Shown in pieces: positions 1 through 8,738 of a stretch of 34,608 nt of DNA. Below the pieces are notes generated by a model. It was given only the letters and a program-made list of their open reading frames with translations. It was not told where the DNA came from and made no database searches. Location: assembly GCA_030645535.1 (NCBI GenBank), contig JAUSNM010000060.1, positions 1-34,608 of the forward strand. Reading direction: 5' to 3'. Position 1 is the first letter of the stretch. Every line of letters starts with the position of its first letter. This DNA comes from Gallionella sp. Lineage in GTDB: Bacteria; Pseudomonadota; Gammaproteobacteria; Burkholderiales; Gallionellaceae. A program made the translations under genes and the position numbers.

Positions 1-735
1 CCCATCGCCGTGAGCACGTTCCGCAAGCACCGAAACCTGCGGCGCATGTCTTGTCATTTGCTTCCACAGATTAGGCGCCAGCACAAACGGCATGTTCCGG
101 TATGTCAGCGACCGAAACACATCAACCTGGTCGAGAATATGAAGCAGCATCGTCGTGCCTGATCGCGCGAGTCCACAAACGTACACAGCCCCGTCTGCAG
201 GGTCTGCTGCCTTATTCGAGGTGCCTGGCGTAGCGCGCTTTGGCAGCGCGAACTGGCGTTCCATGTCAAATGCGAGATGGCGAACTGCCGCTGGTTCAAG
301 CGCAAGCCAGTGCAGCCAGCGCTCCAGAGTGCCATAGTGGTTGGCTTGTTCAGCAGACGTTTGAGTTAACGAAGAGTCAGTACTGAGTCGAGGCCGCCGT
401 AACCACCACCACCCAGTCGCCACTACCGTCGTAACCACGAGATAGACCGTCTGCTGCGATTTTGTCCACTCCAACATCCAGGGAGCAATAACTGCGATGA
501 CAGCCAACCCCACCAGCAACCCCAACAATACCAGACTAAATTTCAGCGTCATACGCCCTGATCGCAGCAGCGACTCCTGACGCGCATCGTCCCCCACCGC
601 CTCCCGGAACGTCTGCAAAAGCACCACAATCGTACGCAACTGATTATGAAACCATGCGCCACCGAAAACGCGAAATGATATTTCAGCTAAAACCGTTCCG
701 ACCAATATAGATGCAAGCAGAACGAAGGCAGTCAT
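1..735 (-). CDS. membrane-anchored sulfotransferase family protein (3' part beyond window)
   Basis: The reading frame stays open from the ATG at 735 to the window edge (245 codons), so the C-terminus is missing. Residues 1-22 and about 65-110 are hydrophobic and look like membrane segments. After a linker comes YVCGLARSGTTMLLHIL near residue 188, the P-loop-like 5'-phosphosulfate-binding motif of PAPS-dependent sulfotransferases. Inference: a membrane-tethered enzyme that moves sulfate from PAPS to a glycan or other acceptor, which cannot be identified here. Its ATG overlaps the stop of the preceding small gene (ATGA), which points to translational coupling. cysC and cysQ just upstream on the same strand supply PAPS and remove PAP. 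The second motif (3'-phosphate binding) would lie outside the window. Confidence 0.8.
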   Translation of the reverse strand, partial: MTAFVLLASILVGTVLAEISFRVFGGAWFHNQLRTIVVLLQTFREAVGDDARQESLLRSGRMTLKFSLVLLGLLVGLAVIAVIAPWMLEWTKSQQTVYLVVTTVVATGWWWLRRPRLSTDSSLTQTSAEQANHYGTLERWLHWLALEPAAVRHLAFDMERQFALPKRATPGTSNKAADPADGAVYVCGLARSGTTMLLHILDQVDVFRSLTYRNMPFVLAPNLWKQMTRHAPQVSVLAERAHGDG

Positions 736-944
736 TCTTTCGTCTTAAATCGACGAATCAGTCGTTTAAGCGGATACCAGACAACACCAACCAACAGCAT
801 CAACAAACCTGACGCTATGCCCAACACCACCGTGATCGCACCGGCACCTAGCCCCGGACCAATATAAGCAGAAGCAATCGGGGTATAGGATAAAAGCCAG
901 GCAGCAGACAAGCAAACAACAGTATCACGAACTTGAGTTTTCAT
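732..944 (-). CDS. small membrane protein with IGPG motif
   Basis: A 70-residue protein. Residues 1-26 look like a signal peptide ending in IASA. They are followed by YIGPGLGAG, a hydrophobic segment at about 35-57 and a basic tail (KRLIRRFKTKE). Short proteins with this YIGPG-plus-one-helix pattern ending in WYPxKR are widespread and of unknown function. The stop TGA overlaps the ATG of the sulfotransferase gene by four bases, so the two are probably translated together and may act together in the inner membrane. Only a weak GAG lies upstream of the ATG. No function is assigned. Confidence 0.75.
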   Translation of the reverse strand: MKTQVRDTVVCLSAAWLLSYTPIASAYIGPGLGAGAITVVLGIASGLLMLLVGVVWYPLKRLIRRFKTKE

Positions 945-1108
945 ATCGTTAGCTCAACTCTGTAATTTTCACAATGTTATCTTAATATATTTCCAACTTT
1001 AAAGTCGACATTTTGTAAGCTGATTGTAAGTCAATTTAGATGGTGTACTCTCAGACAGAATCTGCTGACTTATCAAAACCACGCACTACCAGCAAATTTC
1101 TGCACCGC

Positions 1109-1741
1109 TCAACGATGGGACAGGATGCCACTTTGCGTCATTTCGACGAGAATCTCGCGAACACAAGTATCAATGTCTTCCACGCCTGTACGCAAAGCAA
1201 GCTCGGGTTCAAGCGGCACCTCATAGGGCGATGAAATGCCGGTAAATTCAGCAATCTGTCCGGCGCGGGCTTTTTTGTAGAGGCCTTTCACATCACGACC
1301 TTCGCAAACTTGAATTGAGCTGTCGCAAAATATTTCCATGAAATCGCCGCTTTTAACCATGCCCCGCACCCGATCACGATCCGCCCTGTAGGGTGAGATG
1401 AAAGCGGTCAGCACGATGATGCCGGCTTCCATGAAGAGTTTGGCCATTTCGCCTATGCGGCGGATGTTCTCAATTCTGTCGTCGGGTGAGAAGCCGAGAT
1501 CACTGCAAAGTCCGTGGCGCACATTGTCGCCATCCAGCACGAAGGTGCGACAACCCTTTTGGTGAAGCACTTCTTCGACCGCATGCGCCAATGTCGACTT
1601 GCCTGAGCCGGACAACCCGGTAAACCAGATGATCGCACCACGATGACCGCTTTGTGCTTCGCGGCGCGCACGCGTCACCGTGGCATGATGCCAGACGATA
1701 TTAGAAGAAATTAAACGGCTGTCAGGATTGCTCATAGTCAT
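1109..1741 (-). CDS. cysC: adenylylsulfate (APS) kinase
   Basis: Phosphorylates adenosine 5'-phosphosulfate to PAPS with ATP in the cytoplasm. Clear CysC motifs in order: Walker [55 protein letters not shown] and FTGISSPYE. At about 210 residues it matches the single-domain enzyme (E. coli CysC has about 200). Two starts are possible: ATG at 1741, which overlaps the cysQ stop as ATGA, or ATG at 1735, two codons later; neither has a good Shine-Dalgarno. The frame also stays open upstream to 1768. No ATP sulfurylase gene lies in the window, so APS must come from elsewhere. The position between cysQ and a sulfotransferase suggests PAPS is made here for sulfation as well as, or instead of, assimilation. 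Confidence 0.95.
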   Translation of the reverse strand: MTMSNPDSRLISSNIVWHHATVTRARREAQSGHRGAIIWFTGLSGSGKSTLAHAVEEVLHQKGCRTFVLDGDNVRHGLCSDLGFSPDDRIENIRRIGEMAKLFMEAGIIVLTAFISPYRADRDRVRGMVKSGDFMEIFCDSSIQVCEGRDVKGLYKKARAGQIAEFTGISSPYEVPLEPELALRTGVEDIDTCVREILVEMTQSGILSHR

Positions 1742-2544
1742 TGATTGAACTGGCACAATTGCGCGCATAAATTATTATCCGACGCAGACAACACCAAGAA
1801 TTCCGGATTGTGCAGGTCGGGTTTATTGTAACTCAATTCGCATCCGTTCAAGTCGCACACCCTGCCGCCCGCAAGCTTTACCACTGCATGAGCCGCTGCG
1901 GTGTCCCATTCCATGGTCGGGCCCAGGCGCGGATAAATGTGCGCAACCCCTTCGGCTACCAGGCAGAGTTTCAGCGAACTACCCATACTGATGCACTGGT
2001 AGTCACCGAGATTTTGCAGGAGCGCTTCAGTGCGCGCGTCGCTGTGTGAACGGCTGGCAACGACCTTGACAGGTTCGCCGGACACATGAGTTTTGACGCT
2101 GATGAATTGAGAATTTTCTGTGCCGCGCCTGACAAATGCACCGACACCTCGCGCGGCAAAGTAACATACATCCAATGCCGGAGCGTACACAACGCCCAGC
2201 ACGGGTTCGCCGTCTTCGATCAGGGCGATGTTGACGGTAAACTCACCGTTGCGCTTGATGAACTCTTTGGTGCCATCAAGTGGATCGACCAGCCAGAAGC
2301 GTTGCCAATCGCAGCGGTCGGCATAGGCTATCTGCGCGGATTCTTCAGAGAGCACAGGCCAGCCCAAAGACAACTCCTTCAGACCTGCGCGGATAACGCG
2401 ATCCGCAGCGAGATCGGCCTGGGTCAGCGGCGAATTGTCCGGCTTGGTGGTCACCGCACTGGCCGGCTCAGCGTAAATTGCCATGATGGCCCGGCCGGCT
2501 TGCATTGCTACGGCGATGATTGGGGGAAGCAGATTTTCAAACAT
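1738..2544 (-). CDS. cysQ: 3'(2'),5'-bisphosphate nucleotidase
   Basis: Hydrolyses PAP (3'-phosphoadenosine 5'-phosphate) to AMP and phosphate, relieving product inhibition of sulfotransferases and PAPS reductase. It has 268 residues with inositol-monophosphatase-fold metal motifs: [13 protein letters not shown] (about 36-48), VLSEES (about 64), DPLDGTKEF (about 87-95) and [10 protein letters not shown] (about 212-221). The length fits CysQ. It is first in a tight group with cysC (four-base overlap). A perfect 3 x 7 bp tandem repeat lies three bases upstream of the ATG, and no Shine-Dalgarno is visible there. Confidence 0.95.
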   Translation of the reverse strand: MFENLLPPIIAVAMQAGRAIMAIYAEPASAVTTKPDNSPLTQADLAADRVIRAGLKELSLGWPVLSEESAQIAYADRCDWQRFWLVDPLDGTKEFIKRNGEFTVNIALIEDGEPVLGVVYAPALDVCYFAARGVGAFVRRGTENSQFISVKTHVSGEPVKVVASRSHSDARTEALLQNLGDYQCISMGSSLKLCLVAEGVAHIYPRLGPTMEWDTAAAHAVVKLAGGRVCDLNGCELSYNKPDLHNPEFLVLSASDNNLCAQLCQFNQ

Positions 2545-2546
2545 AA

Positions 2547-2567
2547 GGTAGCGGGTAGCGGGTAGCT
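2547..2567. repeat. period-7 tandem repeat (GGTAGCG) x3
   Basis: Two exact copies of GGTAGCG followed by GGTAGCT, directly upstream of the cysQ start codon. It is one of several period-7 arrays in this window. It occupies the place where the ribosome-binding site of cysQ would be expected. Confidence 0.85.
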
Positions 2568-2633
2568 AATTATACAAACTGGCACAAAAAACCCAACATC
2601 CAGCACTTTCTCGCAGCTTGACAGCCATCTTTT

Positions 2634-3113
2634 TTACGCCCAGCCTCGCTGCTCAATTTCGGCAATCATTTTACCGGCTGCATCAATTAGTTCTGGCACA
2701 AAAGAATGCCCGGTTTGCAGGGCATTGGCGAGCAAAACCGGATCTTCAACATACTCATGGATCATCTGATTCCTGAGATTACGCATAGTCATCCATTCGT
2801 CTGCCGATTTTATTAAGCCCAGGCGTTCCGCACGATCAAGGTTATCCATAACGGAAGCTATTTTTTCACCAAGAGCAGCCAAAAGTTGTGGCAACAGCTT
2901 GTCGCCAACCGTGTCTTGCAGACGACCAAATCTACCCACAAATGCTTCCACCCGCTCCGCCAGATCAGGATCAGTTTCGAGCTGCGCCACTTCCGCCAAG
3001 GTGAACAAGCTTTTAAACAATCGCGAATCCGTGATAGCCAGGTGCTGGCATTCCTTGCGCACAACCCGCGCAAGAAATTGCAAGCGCAGCACTTTCTTCG
3101 TATCCAATGTCAT
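2634..3113 (-). CDS. hepT: HepT-like HEPN ribonuclease toxin
   Basis: A 159-residue, all-helical HEPN-domain protein. The catalytic motif R-x4-H-x-Y is intact as RNQMIHEY near residue 113. Characterised HepT toxins are RNases silenced when the partner MntA modifies the tyrosine of this motif. The ATG overlaps the stop of the upstream nucleotidyltransferase gene by four bases (ATGA), the usual antitoxin-first order. Nothing suggests inactivation. Gene symbols follow the family; substrate and toxicity in this host are inferred. Confidence 0.85.
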   Translation of the reverse strand: MTLDTKKVLRLQFLARVVRKECQHLAITDSRLFKSLFTLAEVAQLETDPDLAERVEAFVGRFGRLQDTVGDKLLPQLLAALGEKIASVMDNLDRAERLGLIKSADEWMTMRNLRNQMIHEYVEDPVLLANALQTGHSFVPELIDAAGKMIAEIEQRGWA

Positions 3114-3409
3114 AGCAACTGTCCTTCCTTGAATGCGATATCGTGGATAGGCAGGCGCATAAGATTTGGTGCGCTGAGCAACACATCCACTTTGCGTCCA
3201 TACATGGCGCGCGACACGCGAGCGGACAACTGCGCGGCTAGGAATGCTGGATTATCCACTGGGTCCGTCAATTCCAGCAACAGATCGACATCCCCGCCCT
3301 GTGCAGCATCATCAAGCCTGGAGCCAAAAACGCGTACTTGACACCGCTCACCGGCCACTGCGCGGGTAAGTTGGCGAATAGCCAGTCTCTGCTCAGCGGA
3401 TAGGCGCAT
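3110..3409 (-). CDS. mntA: MntA-like minimal nucleotidyltransferase antitoxin
   Basis: A 99-residue minimal nucleotidyltransferase. The active-site signature is visible as VFGSRLDDAAQGGDVDLLLE (G-S, then D-x-D, at about 28-47), with a third acidic strand at KVDVLL near 74-79. In the HepT/MntA system this enzyme transfers AMP from ATP to the toxin's tyrosine and neutralises it. The pair sits 142 bp downstream of guaA and is separated from it by a terminator, so it probably has its own promoter in 3410-3490; no clear -35/-10 was recognised. Confidence 0.85.
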   Translation of the reverse strand: MRLSAEQRLAIRQLTRAVAGERCQVRVFGSRLDDAAQGGDVDLLLELTDPVDNPAFLAAQLSARVSRAMYGRKVDVLLSAPNLMRLPIHDIAFKEGQLL

Positions 3410-3495
3410 GGTATTGAAATTTCCTAAAAATTAAAACTATCGATTCTGCCCGGTGAAGTATAGCGTATCTGGGAAGTACACCGAAAGCACTGACA

Positions 3496-3517
3496 GAAAA
3501 GCCCCGTAAACGGGGCT
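3496..3517 (-). terminator. Rho-independent terminator after guaA
   Basis: A perfect 7-bp stem, AGCCCCG (3500-3506) with CGGGGCT (3511-3517), around a four-base loop. On the minus strand it is followed by TTTTC. It lies 35 bases past the guaA stop and separates guaA from the toxin-antitoxin pair. Confidence 0.8.
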
Positions 3518-3551
3518 GTTCCAATTTCACGCTAAGCAACCAGATGCAAAA

Positions 3552-5138
3552 TCATTCCCACTCAATCGTGGCAGGTGGTTTTCCGGAGATGTCGTAAACC
3601 ACACGGTTGATGCCGCGCACTTCATTGATGATGCGATTGGAGACGCGACCTAACAGCGCATAAGGCAACTCTGCCCAGTGCGCCGTCATGAAGTCTTGCG
3701 TCTGCACGGCGCGCAACGCCACGACCCATTCATAGGTACGTCCATCGCCCATCACGCCGACACTCTTGACCGGCAGGAACACGACAAAGGCTTGTGACGT
3801 CTTCGCATACCAGGACTTGCCGTTTTCATCCACAGTGGCATTCAACTCTTCCATGAAGATGGCATCGGCGCGACGCAGCAGGTCTGCATACTCCTTCTTC
3901 ACTTCACCCAGGATACGCACACCTAACCCCGGACCCGGGAAAGGATGGCGATATACCATTTCAGGCGGCAGACCCAGCTCGACACCGAGTTCGCGCACCT
4001 CGTCCTTGAACAACTCGCGCAGCGGCTCCAGCAGTTTGAGATGCAGACTATCAGGCAGCCCACCGACGTTGTGGTGAGACTTGATGGTGTGCGCCTTCTT
4101 GTTCTTGCCGCCTGCCGATTCGATCACGTCAGGATAAATGGTGCCCTGCGCCAGCCATTTAGCCTGAGACAACTTGGCCGATTCGCGCTGAAACACTTCG
4201 ACAAATTCACGGCCGATGATCTTGCGCTTTTTCTCAGGATCGGTCACGCCGGTCAGATGATGCAAGAATTCTACACTTGCATCGACATGAATCACTTTTA
4301 CGCCCAGATTCTGCGCGAAGGTTTCCATTACCTGTTCGGCTTCATTCAGGCGCAACAAACCATTGTCGACAAACACACAGGTCAGCTGGGCGCCGATGGC
4401 GCGATGCAGCAAGGCCGCCGCAACCGATGAATCCACACCGCCGGACAAACCCAGAATCACTTCGTCGCTGCCTACCTGCGCGCGAATTTTTTCAACCGCC
4501 TCGCTGATGTAGTCCGGCATGTTCCAGTCATGACCACAGCCGCAGATGTCATGTACGAAACGTTCCAGCATCCGCTTGCCCTGATGAGTGTGCGTGACTT
4601 CAGGATGGAATTGCAGCGCATAAAAACGCCGCGTCTCGTCCGCCATCCCTGCAATCGGCGTGGTCGGATTGCTGGCAATTACCGAGAAACCTGCCGGCAG
4701 CGCAGTCACCTTGTCGCCGTGACTCATCCAGACGTCGACCAGTCCGTGCCCCTGTTCGTTGACCCGATCCTGAATATCGCGCAACAGCGCTGAATGACCT
4801 TGCGCACGAATCTCTGCATAACCGAATTCGCGCACCAGACCGTTCTCCACCGCACCGCCCAGTTGCGCGGCCATGGTCTGCATGCCGTAGCAAATACCCA
4901 AAACCGGCACGCCCAGTTCGAACACTGCCTGCGGTGCGCGCGGCGTATCACCTTCCGTCACCGAGTTTGGCCCGCCTGACAAAATAATGCCCGCCGGGTT
5001 ATACGCGCGGATGTCGGCTTCAGACATATCCCAAGGATGCAGTTCGCAGTAGACATTCGCTTCGCGAACGCGACGTGCGATCAACTGTGAGTATTGAGAA
5101 CCGAAATCGAGGATGAGGAGTTTTTTATGAGTAGTCAT
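3552..5138 (-). CDS. guaA: GMP synthase (glutamine-hydrolysing)
   Basis: Converts XMP to GMP using glutamine and ATP, the last step of de novo GMP synthesis. Residues 1-200 are the class I glutamine amidotransferase, with [10 protein letters not shown] (nucleophile Cys83) and HPEVTHT (His178, Glu180). The ATP-pyrophosphatase P-loop is LSGGVDSS near 231. The dimerisation domain ends with [10 protein letters not shown]. At 528 residues it is full length. The start codon lies inside a period-7 repeat array (5130-5164), so the first codons (MTTH) are repeat-derived. guaB lies upstream on the same strand, as in most proteobacteria, but a four-helix-bundle gene and repeats have been inserted between them. 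Confidence 0.98.
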   Translation of the reverse strand: MTTHKKLLILDFGSQYSQLIARRVREANVYCELHPWDMSEADIRAYNPAGIILSGGPNSVTEGDTPRAPQAVFELGVPVLGICYGMQTMAAQLGGAVENGLVREFGYAEIRAQGHSALLRDIQDRVNEQGHGLVDVWMSHGDKVTALPAGFSVIASNPTTPIAGMADETRRFYALQFHPEVTHTHQGKRMLERFVHDICGCGHDWNMPDYISEAVEKIRAQVGSDEVILGLSGGVDSSVAAALLHRAIGAQLTCVFVDNGLLRLNEAEQVMETFAQNLGVKVIHVDASVEFLHHLTGVTDPEKKRKIIGREFVEVFQRESAKLSQAKWLAQGTIYPDVIESAGGKNKKAHTIKSHHNVGGLPDSLHLKLLEPLRELFKDEVRELGVELGLPPEMVYRHPFPGPGLGVRILGEVKKEYADLLRRADAIFMEELNATVDENGKSWYAKTSQAFVVFLPVKSVGVMGDGRTYEWVVALRAVQTQDFMTAHWAELPYALLGRVSNRIINEVRGINRVVYDISGKPPATIEWE

Positions 5139-5164
5139 TAGTCGTAAGTCGCTAGTCGTTAGTC
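5130..5164. repeat. period-7 tandem repeat (xxTAGTC) x5 across the guaA start
   Basis: Five units of seven bases: AGTAGTC, ATTAGTC, GTAAGTC, GCTAGTC, GTTAGTC. The array covers the guaA start codon (5136-5138), the 20-bp spacer and the last codons of the upstream four-helix-bundle gene. A related array with the same word family lies on the other side of that gene. Confidence 0.85.
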
Positions 5165-5515
5165 GGTGCCGAGGGACTTTTGCAGTCCCTTTAGCATTTT
5201 GCCTATCTCGTCAGCAAGCTGAAGAGCTTTGCTGGATTGTTGTTGGGATATGTAATCGAATCGTTGTGCCAGGAGAATTTGCGTCTCCAGTTCGGCCAAA
5301 GAGCCAAGTGCATTTCCAAGAAAGTGGCGAAATTCATTAGGTGAATTGCGCCCCTGCCCTTCCGCGATGTTGGACGGGATCGACACCGCTGAACGTTGCA
5401 ACTGACTCGTTAGCCCATAGACCTCATGTTTCGGAAAACTACGGCCAAGACGATACGCCTCCTCAGCCAACAGCATGGCTGATTGCCAAACTTTCAGGTC
5501 TCGATATCCCGGCAT
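5159..5515 (-). CDS. four-helix bundle protein (S23 / 23S rRNA-IVS family)
   Basis: A 118-residue protein beginning [14 protein letters not shown], with [20 protein letters not shown] at about 38-57 and a helical C-terminus; these are the family's signatures. Members were first found inside 23S rRNA intervening sequences but mostly occur as stand-alone genes of unknown function. Here it sits between guaB and guaA, with related period-7 repeat arrays at both ends (5130-5164 and 5541-5612). This suggests it arrived as a unit. The start has no strong Shine-Dalgarno. No reverse transcriptase or template repeat is nearby, so a diversity-generating role is not supported. Confidence 0.85.
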   Translation of the reverse strand: MPGYRDLKVWQSAMLLAEEAYRLGRSFPKHEVYGLTSQLQRSAVSIPSNIAEGQGRNSPNEFRHFLGNALGSLAELETQILLAQRFDYISQQQSSKALQLADEIGKMLKGLQKSLGTD

Positions 5516-5540
5516 GGCATAACCCCGGTTTCCAGCAGAA

Positions 5541-5612
5541 AGTCGTTAGTTGCTAGTTAGCGTAGCAGCTTGCGATTTTTAACTATCGACGAGCGACTAA
5601 CGTCTAGCAACT
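5541..5612. repeat. inverted pair of period-7 arrays between guaB and the S23-like gene
   Basis: Left arm 5541-5561 reads AGTCGTT, AGTTGCT, AGTTAGC. The right arm (5581-5612) carries the same words on the other strand (AGTTGCT, AGACGTT, AGTCGCT). AGTTGCTAG and CTAGCAACT form a perfect 9-bp inverted repeat, so transcripts leaving guaB could fold here. There is no T-tract, so a classical terminator is unlikely. Confidence 0.75.
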
Positions 5613-5617
5613 GTTTT

Positions 5618-7078
5618 TCAGTCTATATGGTAATTCGGCGCTTCCTTGGTGATCTGCACGTCGTGCACATGCGACTCGCGAATGCCGGATGAGCTGATTT
5701 CAACGAATTCGGCCTTGGTATGCATGATCGCAATGTCAGCGCAGCCCAGATAGCCCATACTGGCGCGCAAGCCGCCCATCAACTGGTGAATCACGGCCAG
5801 CACACTGCCCTTGTAGGGTACGCGACCTTCAACACCTTCCGGCACCAGCTTATCCTGATTGCTCTCGCCCTCCTGGAAGTAACGGTCGCTGGAGCCTTGC
5901 TGCATTGCGCCCAGACTGCCCATGCCGCGATACGACTTGTATGAACGGCCCTGGAACAATTCGATTTCGCCCGGCGCCTCTTCGGTACCTGCAAACAGTC
6001 CGCCCAACATCACGGTATTTGCACCGGCGGCGATAGCCTTGGCGATGTCACCGGAGAAGCGAATCCCGCCATCGGCGATCAATGGCACGCCCGTCCCTTG
6101 CAGGGCTTTCGCCACATTCTGAATCGCGGCGATTTGCGGCACGCCGACACCCGCGACGATGCGCGTGGTGCAGATCGAACCCGGGCCGATACCCACTTTC
6201 ACGGCATCCGCGCCGTGATCCATCAGGGCCAGCGCCGCCGAACCTGTGGCAATGTTGCCACCGATCACTTCGACATGAGGGAAATTAGTCTTCACCCACT
6301 TGACGCGATCCAGTACACCTTGCGAATGACCGTGCGCGGTATCGACCACGATCACATCCACGCCGGCCTCGGCCAGCAGCGTTACGCGCTCTTCAGTACC
6401 CTCGCCCACGCCGACAGCAGCACCGGCACGCAAACTGCCACGACTATCTTTGTTGGCATGTGGATGTTCACTGGATTTGAGAATGTCTTTCACCGTCATC
6501 AGACCGCACAATTCAAACGCATCGTTGACCACCAGCACACGCTCGATGCGATGTTGATGCATCAGGTTGCGCGCGTCTTCCAGACTGGTATTTTCCCTGA
6601 CGGTAATCAGACGCTCACGCGGGGTCATGATATTTTGAATCGGCTGATCCAGATTATTTTCAAAGCGCAGATCGCGGTTAGTGACGATACCGACCAGTTG
6701 CTTGCCCTGCACCACGGGAAGGCCGGAAATCTTGTATTGGCGGGTCAGATTCAACACATGGCGCACCGACATATCCGGCGTAATGGTGATCGGATCCTTG
6801 ACCACGCCGCTCTCGAAACGCTTGACCTTGGCGACTTTAGCCGCCTGCTCACGTGCCGTCATGTTTTTATGGATGATGCCGATGCCGCCCTCCTGCGCCA
6901 GCGCAATCGCCAGGCGCGCGCCGGTGACGGTATCCATCGCGGCGGAGAGCAGCGGAATATTCAGGCTGATATTGCGTGTCAGTTGCGTACGCAGACTGAC
7001 ATCGCGCGGCATGACGTTGGAGTAAGCAGGAACGAGCAAAACGTCGTCAAAGGTTAGTGCTTTTTGAATGATGCGCAT
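5618..7078 (-). CDS. guaB: inosine-5'-monophosphate dehydrogenase
   Basis: Oxidises IMP to XMP with NAD+, the first committed step to GMP. It has 486 residues with an N-terminal barrel part ([12 protein letters not shown] near 62-73), two CBS domains at about 94-205, the catalytic loop [15 protein letters not shown] (Cys303) and the flap [10 protein letters not shown]. Length and motifs are normal. It is the first gene of the guaB/S23/guaA group; about 100 bp separate it from glnB upstream. Confidence 0.98.
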   Translation of the reverse strand: MRIIQKALTFDDVLLVPAYSNVMPRDVSLRTQLTRNISLNIPLLSAAMDTVTGARLAIALAQEGGIGIIHKNMTAREQAAKVAKVKRFESGVVKDPITITPDMSVRHVLNLTRQYKISGLPVVQGKQLVGIVTNRDLRFENNLDQPIQNIMTPRERLITVRENTSLEDARNLMHQHRIERVLVVNDAFELCGLMTVKDILKSSEHPHANKDSRGSLRAGAAVGVGEGTEERVTLLAEAGVDVIVVDTAHGHSQGVLDRVKWVKTNFPHVEVIGGNIATGSAALALMDHGADAVKVGIGPGSICTTRIVAGVGVPQIAAIQNVAKALQGTGVPLIADGGIRFSGDIAKAIAAGANTVMLGGLFAGTEEAPGEIELFQGRSYKSYRGMGSLGAMQQGSSDRYFQEGESNQDKLVPEGVEGRVPYKGSVLAVIHQLMGGLRASMGYLGCADIAIMHTKAEFVEISSSGIRESHVHDVQITKEAPNYHID

Positions 7079-7179
7079 GGGAAACAGGCCTCGGCAAAAC
7101 GCGCATTATACGCATCCCGGGCGACGGGGTAAATGAGCCGGTCGCACGCGGGCAAAATTAAATGGATATTTCCAGGGTT

Positions 7180-7578
<399 letters not shown>

Positions 7579-7643
7579 TCAGATGCCGCACATTGTATCA
7601 AGACAGGCCATGTATGCATCAGATAATTAAAAGCCTGCTCAAG

Positions 7644-8204
7644 CTATTCCAATGACACATAGCAAACTTTTACGACTTCGATTTCGGCGACGCCAACCGG
7701 AGTCATCAATCTTGCCACATCACCTTCATGCAACTTGAGCAAAGCGCGCGCCAGCGGAGACACCCAGCTGATATGGTTGCGCGACAGATCTGCCTCATCC
7801 ACACCCACGATGGCATAGGTCGCATAACTTCCGTCGTCATTGCTAACGGTAACGGTTGCACCAAAGAAAACCTGATCGCACGTGCCACGTCGCGCCGGAT
7901 CAACCACCTCAGCCTGCTCAAGACGTTTATGCAAGAAGCGCACACGCCGATCTATTTCGCGCAACCGTCTTTTACCATAGATATAATCGCCATTCTCGGA
8001 ACGATCGCCATTCGACGCCGCCCAGGTAATGGTGTTGACCAGTACAGGGCGCTCGACCTTCCAGAGCTGCTCCAGCTCGGCCTGCAGCTTTTGATGCCCG
8101 CCGGGTGTGATGTAATTCTTGACACCCAACGGCAACGGCGCCAATGTCGGCAACTCATCATCATCGCCATCGTCTTGCGTCTGATTCAAATATGATTTAT
8201 TAAT
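7644..8204 (-). CDS. greB: transcription elongation factor GreB, probable AUU start
   Basis: GreB stimulates RNA cleavage in backtracked RNA polymerase. The signature NGDRSENGDYIYGKRRLREI is present (about residues 66-85), followed by VFFGATVTV and SPLARALL. After an acidic N-terminal stretch (QDDGDDDELP) comes KNYITPGGH. No ATG or GTG exists at the expected start. The frame carries ATT (8204-8202) followed by NKSYLN, six bases after AGGAG (8215-8211). Betaproteobacterial GreB proteins, as I remember them, begin MNKxF or MSKxF, so the AUU fits as start. Alternatives are TTG at 8219 (no ribosome-binding site) or a base error in ATG. The protein is 186 residues long, with a longer N-terminus than E. 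coli GreB (158). Confidence 0.9.
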   Translation of the reverse strand: MNKSYLNQTQDDGDDDELPTLAPLPLGVKNYITPGGHQKLQAELEQLWKVERPVLVNTITWAASNGDRSENGDYIYGKRRLREIDRRVRFLHKRLEQAEVVDPARRGTCDQVFFGATVTVSNDDGSYATYAIVGVDEADLSRNHISWVSPLARALLKLHEGDVARLMTPVGVAEIEVVKVCYVSLE

Positions 8205-8353
8205 TTTCAGCTCCTGCAAGCGACATACTACAAGCCGCGCATTCTATAGCAAAGCGTTCAGCGGGCGTGTTACCCGACAATTCCCGCACTGCCGCCTCTA
8301 CCCTAAAACCGAATCCAGCAACGCACATTTTTTACAAAAATATGGAGTTCATA

Positions 8354-8627
8354 CATATTGACAAATCCGGATTATCAACAAAGCCAGCAAACACAATGGC
8401 TTGCGCCACACGACGCATAACACAGCCTGCGCACTTATTACAACATATTGATTATTAACAATTTTTTTTAATATCAAAAAACAGGCAGCGCAACTAAAAC
8501 CCTTACGGCTCACCGCTTTATAGGCATAACCCCCACTCTTATCCACAGAGTTATCCACAGATATTGTGGGTAACCAAAAATTCTCTTTTACAACTAGGGA
8601 TTAGCTCATTGTTGTTAAGAAAAATCT
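8354..8627 (+). repeat. dispersed 274-bp DnaA-box repeat, copy A
   Basis: First of three related 273-274 bp elements. It begins CATATTGACAAATCC and ends TTAAGAAAAATCT. Conserved landmarks are TTGCGCCACACGAC, ACAACATATTGATTATTAAC, ATATCAAAAAACAGGCAGC, ACCCTTACGG, the three-box core at 8539-8573 and GGGATTAGCTCA. It lies in the 534-bp gap between greB and the porin gene. The remainder of that gap (8205-8353, 8628-8738) shows no gene. Relative to copy C the left internal box is decayed (TTATCAACA). Confidence 0.9.
8539..8573. promoter_or_regulatory. DnaA-box triplet in repeat copy A
   Basis: TTATCCACA at 8539-8547 and 8551-8559 exactly match the DnaA box consensus TTATNCACA. Box three, TGTGGGTAA at 8565-8573, is an inverted variant (TTACCCACA). 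Spacers are 3 and 5 bp. All 35 bases are identical in the other two copies. Confidence 0.75.
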
Positions 8628-8738
8628 GGGAGAAAGCCCTTTCGGAAGTTTCCACAAAGCGGTCGATCAAAATGGAGCACGCTGTTTTTTCAGTTTCAAC
8701 AAGCCGTCATTGCGCAGCGTCTGTGGCGTTCCGGAAGG

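Noticed and set aside
5130-5612. Diversity-generating retroelement accessory gene (Avd-like) for the four-helix bundle protein
   Set aside because: There is no reverse transcriptase, template repeat or variable target gene in the window; the S23-like family explains the sequence.
6098-7057. 319-codon plus-strand frame opposite guaB
   Set aside because: It is antisense to a well-supported essential gene and has no domain or ribosome-binding site; it is a codon-bias shadow.
8349-8558. Small minus-strand frame shared by the repeats (VDNSVDK...; 69 and 60 codons in copies A and B)
   Set aside because: It starts with GTG inside a DnaA box with no ribosome-binding site, is cut to 29 codons in copy C, and its similarity follows from the DNA repeat.
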